Positions 22,677 through 35,120 of a DNA stretch of 60,000 nucleotides are shown piece after piece (positions within the stretch are counted from its first letter, which is position 1; the number at the start of each line of letters is the position of its first letter). Location of the stretch: NCBI RefSeq assembly GCF_030272615.1, contig NC_081407.1:439857213-439917212 (forward strand). The letters run 5' to 3'. Made by a program: the position numbers and the translations under genes. The notes beneath the pieces are model-generated. The model saw nothing but the letters and a program-made list of their open reading frames with translations, did no database searches and had not been told where the DNA came from. Source of the DNA: Cryptomeria japonica (lineage: Eukaryota > Streptophyta > Pinopsida > Cupressales > Cupressaceae).

Positions 22677-24410
22677 CATGGATCAATAACAGGTATTCTA
22701 TTCATCACACCACAAGGTCATACAATCCCAAAAGCATACAAATTAAGCTTTCCATGCACCAACAACACCACAGAGTATGAAGCTTTGGTTACAAGTATCA
22801 AAATGGCTATAGAATGGAATATTACACAAATTCAAGTCTTTGGAGACTCTCAGCTCACCATTAATCAAATTAATGATGACTATCAAAAAAGGATGAAAAG
22901 ATAATGCCTTATAAAAAAATGGTTGATGATATCAAGAAATACTTTGTAGAAATAACTTTCCAGCAGATCCCAAGAAATGACAACAAAGTAGCTGACGCCA
23001 TGGCTACACTTGCTTCTCTCCTTCAAACACAAGAAAATCAACAACATTATAAATTCCTAGTGGAAGAGTTGTTTTACCCTGCCCATAATTGTCCTGATTC
23101 CCAAACCATCTGTCAACTTATTGGACATGATTCCTCTCACTATGGCCAAACTTACACATACCTGAAAGATAGCACCTTACCTCCTGACTTATCGAAAAAC
23201 CAAAAGAGAAACTTTATTCGCCAATCTTCCCATTTTACTCTCATCGCAGATACCCTGTTTAAATGAGGTCTAGATGGTACTCTTTTAAGATGTCTCAAAC
23301 AAGAAGAATCTGAGAAGGCCTTACATGAAGTCCATAACGACATTTGTGGCACTCATTCAAGTGGTCTTACCCTTTCAAAAAAACTCATACGCTTGGGCTA
23401 TTATTGGCCGACTATGGAACGAGATTCTTTTCAGATAGCTAGAACATGCAAACAATGTCAGATCCATGGGAATTTGATTCATGCACCAACACAAGAACTT
23501 CATGCTTTGGCAACATCTTGGCCTTTTTGTCAGTGGGGTCTTGATCTAGTCAGAAAGATAAATCCTTCTTCATCTAATGGCCACAAATTCATCCTTGTAG
23601 CTACAAAATATTTCATAAAATGGATTGAGGTAGTACCTCTCATAAATATCATAGGAAAACAAATTGCTGCATTTATCTTGAATTACATCATTTGTCGCTA
23701 CGGAATACCAATGACCATTATCACTGATAATGGGCGACTATTCAAGAATCAAGATGTATAAGAGCTATGTGATAAATTCAAGATTCAACATAGATTCTCC
23801 ACACCCTACTATCCACAAGGGAATGGGAAAATAGAAGCATCAAACAAACTATTCTGAAAATCCTCAAAAAGGCAGTGAACGATGCTAGAAAAGATTGGCA
23901 TATCCAATTAAACCCTTCTCTATGGGCCTACCATACTAGTATCCACACATCAACAGGGGCCACACCTTTCTCTCTTGTATCCAGATCAGAAGCAATATTG
24001 CCAATCAAAGTAGAGATACCCTCTCTACGTGTATCATTAAAAGGTCTCATCCCAGATCATCCCAGATGAAGAATAACGAGTATCTAGACTGCAAGAGTTA
24101 GAACTGATCCATGAGTGAAGACAAAATGCCTTTGATCATTTAAAGGTATATTAACAAAGAATGTGTCGGAGCTATAATCATAGGGTCAAACCACAAATCT
24201 TTCAAGTAGGGGAACTAGTACTAAAAGAAAATCCATGCAATTAGGCAGATCGAGAAAAGAAAGTAAAGTTTGAACCAAACTAGTTAGGTCCATTTGTGAT
24301 CACAACAGTATTTGGATCAAGAGCATATCAACTATCAACATAGAACAAAGATCAGCTCGAGGAACTTATCAATAACATGCACCTGAAGAAATTCAATGTT
24401 TTAAATTAAA
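22677..24410 (+). pseudogene. Gypsy element 1 second RNase H and integrase
   Basis: The second RNase H reads 'GILFITPQGHTIPKAY...FPCTNNTTEYEAL...VFGDSQLTI' (22690-22860) and continues through 'VADAMATLASLL'. Integrase follows: a zinc-binding HHCC region ending 'CKQCQIHG' (23440-23470), the catalytic core with 'WGLDLVRK', 'IITDNG' and 'GNGKIEASNK' (the D,D,E residues), and a C-terminal part to 'INNMHLKKFNVLN'. Many in-frame stops and shifts of frame occur after 23760. There is no chromodomain, in line with the Tat lineage. Confidence 0.88.
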
Positions 24411-26176
24411 AAAAATCCAAAAACTGTGAAAAAAACAAAACCTAAAAACAGTGAAAAAGCAAAAAAATCCCAAAATAGTGAAAAATCAATAAAATCCAAA
24501 AACAATGAAAAATAAAAATAAAATCCAAAAACAGTGAAAAAAAAGTAGAAAAAAAAAGTGAAAAAACAGAAAATCCAAAAAAAATCAAATATGAGAAAAA
24601 GTGCAATAAAAACAGATGGTGAAAACCTTGCAAATAGGTGCTATCTGTTGGCTAGCTCTTCCATCTATTAGTTCATGCATCTTTCCACTTGCATTCATTT
24701 TCCATCAGTGCTATCCTTATGCATCATAAAGCTTTGTACTTACGCAAGCATCGCAACTGCTCTCTCACCATGGTTTGGATCATTTGGTATATCATAACGA
24801 ATTTGTTTCTAGGCTTGGGGCAAAATCCTACACTTAGCTAGGGGCAAAAATCTGGATCATTTTGAGCTTAATCAAATAGGTAGAACAAACAGTTAGACAA
24901 CTCTTCATAAGCGAACACTAAGACATATCCAACATTGAACACATGATCAAATTATCAACCATCAAACTATCACAAAATTAGCCTAAACGCATGGATGATA
25001 TCTTTTGGATAATGATTTTAATAGGATTGTTCAACTTTTCTATATTGATTTTCGCTATCATGATTTTTGAGTGACTCTAGGATGTCTTTGACTAGAGGAA
25101 CAAGGAAGAAACATGATATATTTCTTGTCTGTTGTCTAAAAAATAATCATTAATATGTGCAAATTTGTCTTAGGACATGATCATCAGAGTATCATTGAAG
25201 ACATTTCCGATTTGCATATTGAAATGATTAATACTGCTTGTTTTACGCAAGCAACACTCAGGTCATCTCAGTTTAATTATACCTCAATGCTTGTGTCAAC
25301 TTGCTATATCAAAAACCAGGAAAGCAGTGCTCAGGTCATCATGGTTTAATTATACCATCGATGTTTGCACTCACTTCCTACATTTAAAAAGCTCAATGAT
25401 GACAAAAATGCAATAATTCAGTGAATGGTCCGGTCGTAGCTTTGCATTTCATTGCATTTGCATTTTATCTTGCGTTTCATTCTTGCATGGGATCCCGCAT
25501 GCTCCTTTTATCCAAGGTTAAATCTATCGTAGGAACCATCAAGGTATCATCACAAGTATATACACAATCAGAATGATGACTCATATCTCTCCAGATATTG
25601 TCAACCCAGTGAAAATCGTATGCTACCCTCTCAACAGAAACAACATCAACATATCCAAATCTTTCTGCAACTTGATATCAACAAATTGTCAGTTCTTTAT
25701 CCAATCAATCTTATCAATTATATCAATCAATCACATCTAAATCGATTATCTCATGTCTTATACAAGATGTATCTTTCCTAAAACCAAACATTCTGATCAT
25801 GTCTTATATAGGATATATCATTCCTGAAACCAGACGCTTTGATCATTTTTGTCTTATACAGGAGGTGTCATTCCTGAAACCAAATAGAATCTCGATCTTA
25901 TCAATCTAATCAATCAAAATTTATCAATCATCAAGAACCACATCACCATGATTATAGAACTTGCATTTTTATCAATTACAGTTGCAGACATCAAATCATT
26001 TCTAATCGGGATATCAATTTCGCAAACATCCAAAAACTCCAAAGATCAATTATCTCAATTGATCTCCTGAGGGGGCATCATCGTATCGCAATCAAGAGAC
26101 GGGGCATCCTATCAAACCAATATCATCATCAAAATGAGATTATTCTTTGAATCAATGCGTCATCACACCTCGCTTC
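24411..26176 (+). other. 3' untranslated region of gypsy element 1
   Basis: Begins with an A-rich array of imperfect 'aaatccaaaaacagtgaaaa' units (24415-24620), then 'ggtgaaaacc', as also found after pol in gypsy element 2. It contains 'aggatgtctttgactaga' and 'aaagctcaatgatga', both shared with gypsy element 2 (57.9-58.2 kb). No ORF is supportable. Confidence 0.65.
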
Positions 26177-26190
26177 AAAGAGGGGCAAAA
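26177..26190 (+). promoter_or_regulatory. Polypurine tract of gypsy element 1
   Basis: aaagaggggcaaaa directly before the 3' LTR. Confidence 0.75.
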
Positions 26191-27328
26191 TGTATACACC
26201 TAAAAATGGTCTGAAGATAATTAATTAAATAAACATTTATTTAATTAATCCCCTTCCTAATTTAATTGAATTCACTAAGAAATTTGATTAAATTCCCCCT
26301 TTCCTCTACTTATTAATAAATCTAAGGATTTATTTAATAGGTTCATTTCATAATCCCCTTTAATTAATTAATTCCCCCCATCAAATTCATTTCTTCAATA
26401 ATCCCCTAATTAATTAAAACAAATCAAATAATGAGTTGTTGAGATTAATTAGTATTTTCCTATTATTTGAATTTTTAAATTCAAATTCTCCTAACTTCTA
26501 ACCACCTAACCTAACTTATTCCATCTAACCTTGGGTTTAATTAAATCCATCCTAGCTTGCACATCCTAACCATCATGTCCCCTTTCCTCGAACACTTTTC
26601 CCTCTTATGAGCAAAGCTTTGTGACACTTGTCACTAAGTGTTCCCTTTTATCTAACCTCTTCTAGAAGCTTCTTGACACTTGTCACCATGGAGATGACAA
26701 TATTCCCTTTCATCCAACTTCTTCTAGAAGCTTCTTGACACTTGTCACCATGGAGATGACATTGTCCCCTTTAATCCAACCTTCTCCAATTTAACCATTG
26801 ATATCTTCAGACTTAATCTTGACTGTTGATTCCTGCCACCTCACCCTTAGCCTTGGAAATCCTATAAATAGACCCCATTTTGGAATTCAAAGGATCCTAT
26901 CTCGAATCCATCTCATTTGCATTTTAGGCATTGTTACTATAGGCATATGCAATCTTAGTTTATCATTTTAGCATTGTTATCATGATCAATTTTAGTTTAA
27001 ATCTAGCTTATTTCTAGCTTAATTGCATCTTCATTCTAGATTATTTAATAGAATAATCATGGAATCATGTAGCTTAATCATGCTATCATTTCTAGCTTAT
27101 GCATCTTCATCATTTAAATCCTCCATTTAAGTGTAGTCAAGTCATTGGAATTTGCATAATCAGATCTGAGAGCAAAATTCATACTCGCATTTACTAGGAG
27201 GCAATAGATCAATTAGCTATGGGTTTATCTTTCATTGATTAATTTTCTAACCATTGCTTGTAATGATTTATTGAGTGTTTTGTGTTGCAGCTGCGGGTAT
27301 AATGGGTACACACTTCACAGGCATGGCA
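26191..27328 (+). repeat. 3' LTR of gypsy element 1
   Basis: 1,138 bp, starts TGTATACACC, ends ggcatggca, followed by target duplication CTAGG. Its TATA box is at 26863-26871. Confidence 0.9.
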
Positions 27329-27333
27329 CTAGG

Positions 27334-27821
27334 CACTATGATATGAGATTTTGCCTAAATAATTTATCCTTCATTAGTAAGAACTTCTCTTTTCCTTAGG
27401 GTTAAGATTGTTGATAGGGTCTGTGATTGAAGTTTGTTATTCTTTGGATGATACTGTGACAATGAATGTCTCAATATTTTACTATGATAATGATTGTCTC
27501 AATATTTTCGATCTTTTTGCTATGACTGATAGGCATGCTCTTTGACTGTTTGTCATTGTATTTTGAGTTTTATGCCAATGATTATCTTCTTCCCTTTGTC
27601 CATGTAACTGTTTAGTATGATTGAAAAACATTTGTACTATGAATATATCATGTGACATTCTTTTGTTTACTACAACCATGATTGGGATTGCATTATCTTG
27701 ACATTGCCATTTCCTGTATCCTTGTTCTATATTTCTTTTGTATGAAGAGATCCTTCATGACTTCTCGTGTCATGATTGGGTGATTGGTATAGCCTTATGT
27801 GTACTAGAAATATCTTCTTAG
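27334..27821. other. T-rich pre-insertion DNA, piece 1
   Basis: T-rich, non-coding, with many 'tgactgt'/'atgattg' words. The same character continues at 32598-32825, 41175-41538 and 42169-43200, as if one old sequence had been split by the insertions. Confidence 0.5.
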
Positions 27822-28759
27822 TGTTGGAATCTAAGAACACTGAGAGGGGGGGGGGGGGTGAATTGGTGTTCTACCAGAATGATCAATTTTAACCTTATTA
27901 AAACATGCATTCACCAATCGATATACCAGTACATATAAGATTGAAAGAAGTAAAGAAACTAATAAGCCAATCACACAAATGAATACCATAGCACAGATAT
28001 TTATACATGGCAAAACTCAAAGAGGAAAAACAATGGTGGGATTTCTGACCCACAATATCAATCCACTGGCCATATGAAGAGATATTACAAAATATAGGGG
28101 CCTAGACTTGCAGGAAGGCTTACAGCCTAGAGCACACTGCTCAATCACAAAAGGAGCCTCACTGACTACATACAAATCAAGACTACAATCTAGAGAAATG
28201 ATTGAACTACAAAGATAGCATCTTCTATGCCTGAATATAGTTTCGGTTAAGCTCTGTATGTTCCGGTCTGAAACCCCAAACCTTTACCGAAATACCCTCT
28301 TACATAAATATCCTCACATACATGATCTCTCTCATATATCTCGCATCTCCTTTATTATTTCCTTATACATACATATCCATATCCTTTTCTATTACAAAAT
28401 GATCTAATCAATTGACCTATATACCCTTTACAAATCATCATGCCTTATGTCCGCTTACAAAGATAATTACAATATGAATATACATGTCGGCTAAATAACA
28501 TAAATACATGAATATCAAAAACAATTGCCAATGTCGGATCTCCCAAATGATGTCGGCCTCCAACACTGATAACCTGATTATAAACCATGTCGGCTTGCAT
28601 TGCTGGTAACCAAAGAAATCCATCCAACTTGTCAGTGTCGGTACCAGTGAAGTGTCTGTCGGTACACTACCAAACCAAAATATGAAGCCGAAACATGTTT
28701 CCATGTTGCCATCAATGAAAATATATTGAAACCAACCAATTGATTTTCAATTGCCAACA
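27822..28759 (-). repeat. 3' LTR of copy A
   Basis: 938 bp. On the plus strand it starts tgttggaatc and ends ttgccaaca. It contains a 14-base G run near 27847. Confidence 0.88.
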
Positions 28760-28772
28760 ATCTCCCCCTTTG
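28760..28772 (-). promoter_or_regulatory. Polypurine tract of copy A
   Basis: On the minus strand AAAGGGGGAGAT abuts the LTR. Two further purine tracts of the same kind lie upstream in the element (28837-28850 and 28911-28924). Confidence 0.75.
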
Positions 28773-29008
28773 GCATTGATGGAAACACTCATGTGAAAAA
28801 TGATCATGGTTTCCAATTGTCGGTTTCATCCTGAGTCTACTCCCCCTGAGTTGAATATCCATCGAACAAAATACTCCATACCTCCAAATCTCTTGAATAT
28901 TTTTCACCTATACTCCCCCTTTGACATCAATGCCAACCAAAAATACCAAAAAGCAAAAACCGAGATGAAAAATGAAAGACTATACAAGGAATGTCCAAAA
29001 ATACCTTA

Positions 29009-30429
29009 CTAGAGCTGAATATACTTGAAAATTTCTGGATAGGCCTTCTCCAACAGCTCTAGATAAGTATCCCAACCAGATTTGAAAGTGTCGGAAATAG
29101 ATACAAGTCCATTTAACATATGGGCATATGACTCTTTCTCATTTAGCTCTACCGGTGTGGGCTTACCAACCATATCTATACACTCCTTCTTATGTACACT
29201 TAATGAATCCAACCGGGGACTCACCAATCCTCTAAGACCTCTAGCTCTCCTTATGATTTTATCTTTTTCCCTCTCAAGAGCTAAAACTTGGGCTTCCAAA
29301 ACCAAAATATGACCATCAATAGATGTAGTCAATGAATGTGAACCATCAAAAGAATTGACTATACCTACAATCTCCTCCTGAATATCCTTAATCCTTTTAT
29401 CTGTCTCGGTTAGTAAGTAAGCCAGTGTTACAACATGCTTGATAAATATTAGTACACTGTGTCAAAGCATTATCAATTAATTTCAGCTTATCATTAATCT
29501 CCTTCCTCTCCGACTCAATCATTTGATCAAATGTAAACTCTTTGCCTATGTAAACCTTTCCAATGCCCGTTGGTTTGATATCTGTTGTAAAGGCTAAAAG
29601 TCCTTTGAAATATGCTCAGTGATTATCTTAAGCTTATCAGATGGGCTCGCCTCATTGTAAAATTTGTAGTCTAGGACAATTCTATGTAGAACAATGATAG
29701 ATTGATCAATAAACCCTTTATCCATATATCCTTCATCATTTTTTGTGTAGCCATCATCATGAGTTCAATAGAACTCATCTCATTTATGCTTTTGTTTTCA
29801 ACCTACGAGGTGTCAATTAACAACAATGATGGGCTCACTACCAGTTTCCTGCTAGATTCCCCTTTCTCCTCCTCTAATGGTTTAACTTTTATAGCTTCCT
29901 GACTTGTACTGGTGGCTTCACCACTTGGTGCAATCTCAGTAACTATCGGTTCCTCCATAGGAACTGTAACCTCATCCTGTACATTCTGATCCGAAGGACT
30001 ATTGTCCTCAATATTAGTAACCTGTACACTTGCAACCTTTACACTCTTTGTATCTTTTAGTATCTCTACATTTGTCTATACATTAGTTTCTACTGGGGGC
30101 TCAATATCTACTATCTTAATGTTTTTCAAAATTGAGGGTGAAGTACCCACAATACCTTTACCTTTCCCTTCAATCGGGATATCTGTAGTATCTGTCTTAG
30201 GTTCCGGTGAAGTATAAAAACCATGGTTTTCTGAAAATAATTTAACCCATGCCTTGTGGGTCTCCTTGACTATCTCATTTACCCTACCTAACATAAGACT
30301 GATTATTTTGTGCTTACTGTGAAATGTTTCCCTGTCTGCAATCTCAAGTGTCATGTCCATCTCCTCTGGAGTAATAAAAACACAAACAGATAACAACTCC
30401 TGAATCTTTATATGCCCATCCTCTTCCAT
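29009..30429 (-). pseudogene. Copy A extra ORF, C-terminal half
   Basis: Two readable pieces. 30429-30076 includes 'KHKIISLMLGRVNEIVKET', matching 'HRQISLMVGRVNEIVEET' in copy B, then a Pro/Thr-rich linker with 'GKGKGI'. 29332-29009 is a coiled coil with 'RARGLRGLVSPRLDSL', matching 'NARELKYKLGPKLDNL' of copy B. The segment between them is frame-broken. The N-terminal globular part present in copy B is missing, so Gag runs almost directly into this part. Function unknown; no catalytic motif seen. Confidence 0.7.
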
Positions 30430-30582
30430 TGTTGATAATCTTCATGAATTTTTGTTACCCCTAAGGCATTTGCCTTAGTTACCGGATGAGCTTCTTGCCA
30501 GTGCAGGAGCAACCTCCTCTTCCAGTTGAGTAACCGATGCATTTCCATCTACTGAATGATCTTCTATCTTCCTGACCCATCT

Positions 30583-31640
30583 CTAGGTATGATCTTGCTG
30601 GATTTCATTAGCCTTCTCTTTCCCTTTAACATTTGATCCATCATTACCAACTGGTGGATTTTTGCTTCTACAGAACTTAGCAATATGTCCAACCTCATTA
30701 CATGCATAACATGTAACATTGTTCTTTTGAATTGCTTTGCTAAAACTAGTGTAATTGCTTGACCTGCATTGATTAGCTATATGTCCAAATTTTCCACATG
30801 CATAACATTTAACATTCATTCTGCAATCTTCTATCTTATGACCATACTTATTACATTTAGAACATTGACTGGGAGTAGAATCAGGGTTCTGATTTGCTCT
30901 ATTTCTACATTGCCTAGCCATGTGACCAAATTTATTACAAACAATGAATCTACCATTAAATTTATAAGCATTAAACTACCTTACCAATGCCTTATGGTTT
31001 TGATCTTCATTTACAGTACCAGAACTCTATCCTTGTTCAAATCCAAGTCCACTGGAATCTCCATTATGTCTTTGTCTCTTCAATAACTCATCAAGTTGTG
31101 CTAAACTAATCTTGAATTTTTCTTTATACTCACTTGCAATAGTCAAATCATCTCTCAAAATTATCATTTGTCTCTCAAGTTCTTATTCATTACTTTGGGA
31201 TTCCACTAAATCAGTTCTCAACATATCATTTTCATGAACCAACCTACCACATTCTTCAAATTTGTTTTTTAGAGATACATCAAGATTTTCTTCCCTTTTC
31301 TTCCGGTCCCCAATCTCTTTAGACATCCTCATAGTTATAGATTGCATTTCTTTCCTCATGACCATGTTCTCCTGACTCAGCTTCAAACATATCTCATTAA
31401 GTGCATCTTTCTCATCATTATCCTTATTCTACAAAAGTTCCTTCCTCCTAGCCTAAACAAATGGCAGGCTCTCTTGTAGGACAAGAATGAATTCCTGAGC
31501 AGAATTCAATTCATCTTGTAACTTCAAGTTATTCATCGTTTCAACATCATAATCTTCAAGTCCCACCTTAAGTTTCTTTTCCAAACTCATATCCATGGAT
31601 TTTGGATTCAGGATCTTCCTCAAGCTGTTAAACTTCCTTC
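30583..31640 (-). pseudogene. Copy A Gag: coiled coil + four CCHC zinc knuckles
   Basis: A long heptad-rich coiled coil (about 31600-31090, including 'ENMVMRKEMQSITMRMSKEI') is followed by four knuckles: C-N-K-F-G-H-M-A-R-Q-C, CSKCNKYGHKIEDC, CYACGKFGHIANQC and CYACNEVGHIAKFC. Knuckles bind element RNA, and the coiled coil presumably drives particle assembly. It is interrupted by several stops. The same architecture is found at 33684-34703 and 47032-48290. Confidence 0.85.
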
Positions 31641-31649
31641 AAGGCACAA

Positions 31650-31662
31650 GGCTCTGATACCA
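31650..31662 (-). promoter_or_regulatory. Primer-binding site of copy A (iMet tRNA)
   Basis: The minus strand reads TGGTATCAGAGCC, the standard plant initiator-Met primer site, two bases inside the 5' LTR. Confidence 0.9.
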
Positions 31663-31664
31663 AT

Positions 31665-32592
31665 TGTTGGAATCCAAGAACACTAAGAGGGGGGGTGAAT
31701 TAGTGTTCTACTAGAATGATCAATTTTAACCTTATTAAAACATGCATTCACCAATTGGTATACCAATACATATAAGATTGAAAGAAGTAAAGAAACCAAT
31801 AAGCCAATCACACAAATGAATACCATAACACAAAGATTTATATGTGGAAAACCTCAAAGAGGAAAAACCATGGTGGTATTTGTGACCCACAATATCAATC
31901 CATTGGCCAAATGAAGAGATATTACAAAATATAGGGCCTTGCACTTGCAACAAGGCTTACAACCTAGAGCACACTGCTCAATCACAAAAGGAGCCTCACT
32001 GACTACATACAAATCCCGACTACAATCTGGAGAAATGATTGAACTACAAAGATATCATCTTCTATGCTTGAATACAGTTTTGGTTAAGCTCTGTTTGTTT
32101 CGTTCTGAAACCCTAACCCCTTACCGGAATACCCTCTTACATAAATATCCTTAGATACACGATCTCTCATATATCTCGCATCTCCTTCATTATTTCCTCA
32201 TACATACATATCCATATCCTTTTATATTACAAAATGATCTAATCAACTAACCTATATACCCTTTACAAATCATCATGCCTTATGCCATCTTACAAAGATA
32301 ATTATAATATGAATATACATATCAGCAAAATAACATAAATACATGAATACCAAAAACAATTACTGATGGCAGATCTCCCAAATGATGTCGACCTCCAATA
32401 CCGATAACCTGATTATAAACCATGTCGTCCTGCATTGCCGGTAACCAAAGAAATCCATCCAACCTGTTGGTGCTGGTGTCGGTGCCGATGAAGTGTCTGT
32501 CAGTACACTACCAAACCAAAATATGAAGCTAGAACATGTTGCCATTAATGACAACATATTGAAACCAACCAATTGAGTGTCAATTGCCAACA
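31665..32592 (-). repeat. 5' LTR of copy A
   Basis: 928 bp, closely similar to 27822-28759 throughout, with scattered differences and a shorter G run. Confidence 0.88.
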
Positions 32593-32597
32593 CATAG

Positions 32598-32825
32598 GTC
32601 ATTGTTTATTTCAATTACTATCTTTTCCTTCTTGTCATGTTGGCATGAGCATCTTCATCATCTCTATAAACCAATGTAGCCTATCTTTTTATTTCATTGC
32701 ATTCATTTTTCTATCATTATCTCTGTGACTCATTGCTTCAATGTCTTCTTACTTTTGATTTTGGTTCAGATTTGCCTTTGAAGGTGACTGTGACTTTCCA
32801 TCATGCTGCTCCTTTTAACAGCGAG
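32598..32825. other. T-rich pre-insertion DNA, piece 2
   Basis: About 230 bp of non-coding sequence between two element insertions. It continues the style of 27334-27821. Confidence 0.5.
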
Positions 32826-32830
32826 TTGGA

Positions 32831-33612
32831 TGTTGGCATTCTACACTCTTATGAGAATAGATGGTGTTGTCATTGATGGAAACCTTCTGGCAACCATTTG
32901 GCAACCTACTGGCATTCATCTAGTAAAGCCATTGGCATAGACATCTACATACACCGGCAAACACTTCACCGACAGCGGCAACAATGCATACCGGCACCCC
33001 AGCCGACAAGGAATAAACTTTTGTTTATTTTATTTAATTGTTATTATCTTTTGTAAAGATGACAAGGCATATTATAAAAGACTCATATATATGTATGAGA
33101 TCTTATAGGTCATTTTGTGTAAGAAGAGAGTTGTGAATTATGTATAAGGTGATATAAGTGACAACAAAGGTTTTGGTTATAGAATGAGCTTAAACTGGTA
33201 CTAAATCTTGCATAGTTGATGCTACTTTGAAGCAGTACATTGTATTGGATTTCATAATCCACTTTTGTAGTCAGTGTGACTCTTATTGAGCAGTGAGCTC
33301 TAGGCAGTTGGCCTTCCTGCATATGTAGGCCCCTCATTGTAAGTAATATTTATTTGTTGGCCAGTGAGTGAATATTGTGGGTCAAAAATCCCACCGATGT
33401 TTTTCCCACACCGGGTTTCCTCATTAAATATCTTGTGTTATGGTGTGTTTTCTATGTTATCTTTATCATTCCTATTTACTGCATTAATTCTTATTTATCG
33501 GTACACTATTTTGGAATGCAAATTTCTTAATAAGGTTAAATATTCTGCTAACCGGTTAGATACTGATTCACCTCCCGTCTCAGTATCTTTGGGACTATCA
33601 TTAATCCTAACA
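32831..33612 (+). repeat. 5' LTR of copy B
   Basis: 782 bp, TGTTGGCATT at the start, cctaaca at the end. It carries the 'gtttttcccacac...gggtttcct' block near 33400. Confidence 0.92.
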
Positions 33613-33614
33613 AT

Positions 33615-33633
33615 TGGTATTAGAGCCTGGTCC
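33615..33633 (+). promoter_or_regulatory. Primer-binding site of copy B (iMet tRNA)
   Basis: tggtattagagcctggtcc; one mismatch to TGGTATCAGAGCC in the first 13 bases. Confidence 0.88.
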
Positions 33634-33683
33634 TCTATTTTTAAAAGCCTAATAGCTTGAGGAAGATTCTGACACCGGTACAG

Positions 33684-34703
33684 ATGGAGAACTTAAGAAA
33701 GCAATTGGAAGGAGCTCTTGTAGACTATGATACAAAGAAGTTGAAGAATATCAAACTTGAAGATGATCTAAGGACTACTCAAGAATTCATTCAAGGACTT
33801 CAAGAGAATCTTACTATAGCTCGAAATAAAAAAAAAGAACTTCATGAGAAGATGAATAATGATAATGATGAAAAGGAAACTCTTAATGAACTTGTGAACA
33901 AGTTAAGACAAGAAAACAATACTATGAGGAATGAAATGCAAGATATGACTATGAGATTTTGTAAAGACATTGAAGACAAGAAGAAGAATGAAGATGACTT
34001 GACTAGGAGACTCAATGATGCTGGAAATGAAAATCTAAGACTTAGTCATGAAAATGATATGTTGAAGACAGATCTGATTCACATGCAACATGATAAAGTT
34101 GAACTTATGAGACAAAAGGGAATTCTGGAAAATGAGTTGGCTACTGCAAATCAACACAAAGAGAAATTCAAGAAAAGTTCAAAGGAACTTGATGATATGC
34201 TAAAAAATTAGAAACCTAATGGAGATACTAATGGACTTGGATTTGAAGTTGGAGAAAGTTTTAGTATTGCAAACAATCATGATCATAGTAAACCGGTAAG
34301 ACAACCTAATGCTTACAAATTTAATGGGAAATGATTTAACTATAACAAGTATGGTCATAGAGCAAATAAGTGTAGATCTAGAAACAATCAGAACATTAAT
34401 GCACCCACCAGTCAATGTTCCAAATGCAACAAAGTTGGTCATAATTCTAAAAACTGCAGAATGAATGTAAGATGTTATGTTTGTGGAAGATTTGGGAACT
34501 TATCTAATCAATGCATAGCACAAACCAGTAGAGGATATGGAAAGGCTATTCAAAAGAATAATGTGACTTGTTATGCTTGTAACAATATTGGACATATTGC
34601 AAAATTTTGTAGAAGCAAGACTTCACTGGCAAATAATAATAAAGGACCCAGTTTGAAAGGCAAAGAAAAGGTAGATGAGGTAAAGCAAGAATTTTCAAAA
34701 TAA
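33684..34703 (+). pseudogene. Copy B Gag: coiled coil + CCHC zinc knuckles
   Basis: The first ATG after the primer site (33684) opens a frame that runs to 34703 with in-frame stops, including TAG at 34209 and TGA near 34333. Residues 1-175 are an almost unbroken heptad coiled coil. Then come four knuckle positions: a degenerate one (Y-N-K-Y-G-H-R-A-N-K-C, first Cys lost), CSKCNKVGHNSKNC, CYVCGRFGNLSNQC (His replaced by Asn) and CYACNNIGHIAKFC. No protease follows. The length of about 340 codons and the layout match the Gags at 30583-31640 and 47032-48290. Confidence 0.87.
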
Positions 34704-35120
34704 TGGATTAGGAAGACTGTTCAAAATGTTGATGAGACTATTTCTTCACTGGTAGTGTAGCGTCGTAAATTGTACGCATTTGCTAGGGTGGTACAATTTC
34801 ACACCTAGTTTAGCACCCGCCTTGGCGCATTTTGCATTTTGCATTGCATTTCTCCTTTAGCACTTAATTAATTAAATTAATTAGGTCTAAGGTCTTATTT
34901 CATCATCTTCCATATCATAAAGTTGGGCCCTTTTCATTCAAGTGTGTCCCTTTCATTTTATTCCTCTAATACATCATTTAATCAAAAACCCTAATTAAGT
35001 CCTATTTTGAACTTGGGGGCTTGATTTCGGGGGTCCAAACATCTCGAAATCACCTGTAACTTCAGGATTCTCTCTAAAATCATCATATCCAACGGCCCTG
35101 AAAATTTGGTGAAAAGTTGT

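Larger units (their letters stand above)
14294..27328 (+). mobile_element. Ty3/gypsy (Tat/Ogre-like) element, RT-deleted, complete ends
   Basis: A 13-kb element with LTRs 14294-15459 and 26191-27328, flanked by the exact 5-bp duplication CTAGG (14289-14293 and 27329-27333). Inside, in order: primer site, 2-kb leader, gag, zinc knuckle, protease, a 1.75-kb non-coding interval, a pre-RT segment, a second RNase H of the kind found in Tat-lineage elements, integrase, and a long 3' untranslated region with a polypurine tract. Reverse transcriptase and the primary RNase H are absent. Reading frames carry many stops and at least one frameshift. The LTRs are clearly alike but differ by scattered substitutions and a roughly 16-bp deletion in the 3' copy. 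Confidence 0.92.
27822..32592 (-). mobile_element. Non-autonomous LTR retrotransposon (Gag + extra ORF), copy A
   Basis: Reads on the minus strand. LTRs lie at 31665-32592 (5') and 27822-28759 (3'). The iMet primer site is at 31650-31662 and the polypurine tract at 28760-28772. Flanks are CTTAG and CATAG, a target duplication with one mismatch. Inside it has a coiled-coil Gag with four CCHC knuckles, followed directly by the C-terminal half of the extra ORF known in longer form from 36766-40061. There is no trace of protease, integrase, reverse transcriptase or RNase H. At 4.8 kb it is a shortened relative of copy B. Confidence 0.87.

Noticed and set aside
27846-27860. Run of 14 G, possible telomere-like or quadruplex site
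   Set aside because: The same place in other LTRs of the family has a run of six to eight G. It is the C-rich tract near the LTR end, lengthened by slippage.
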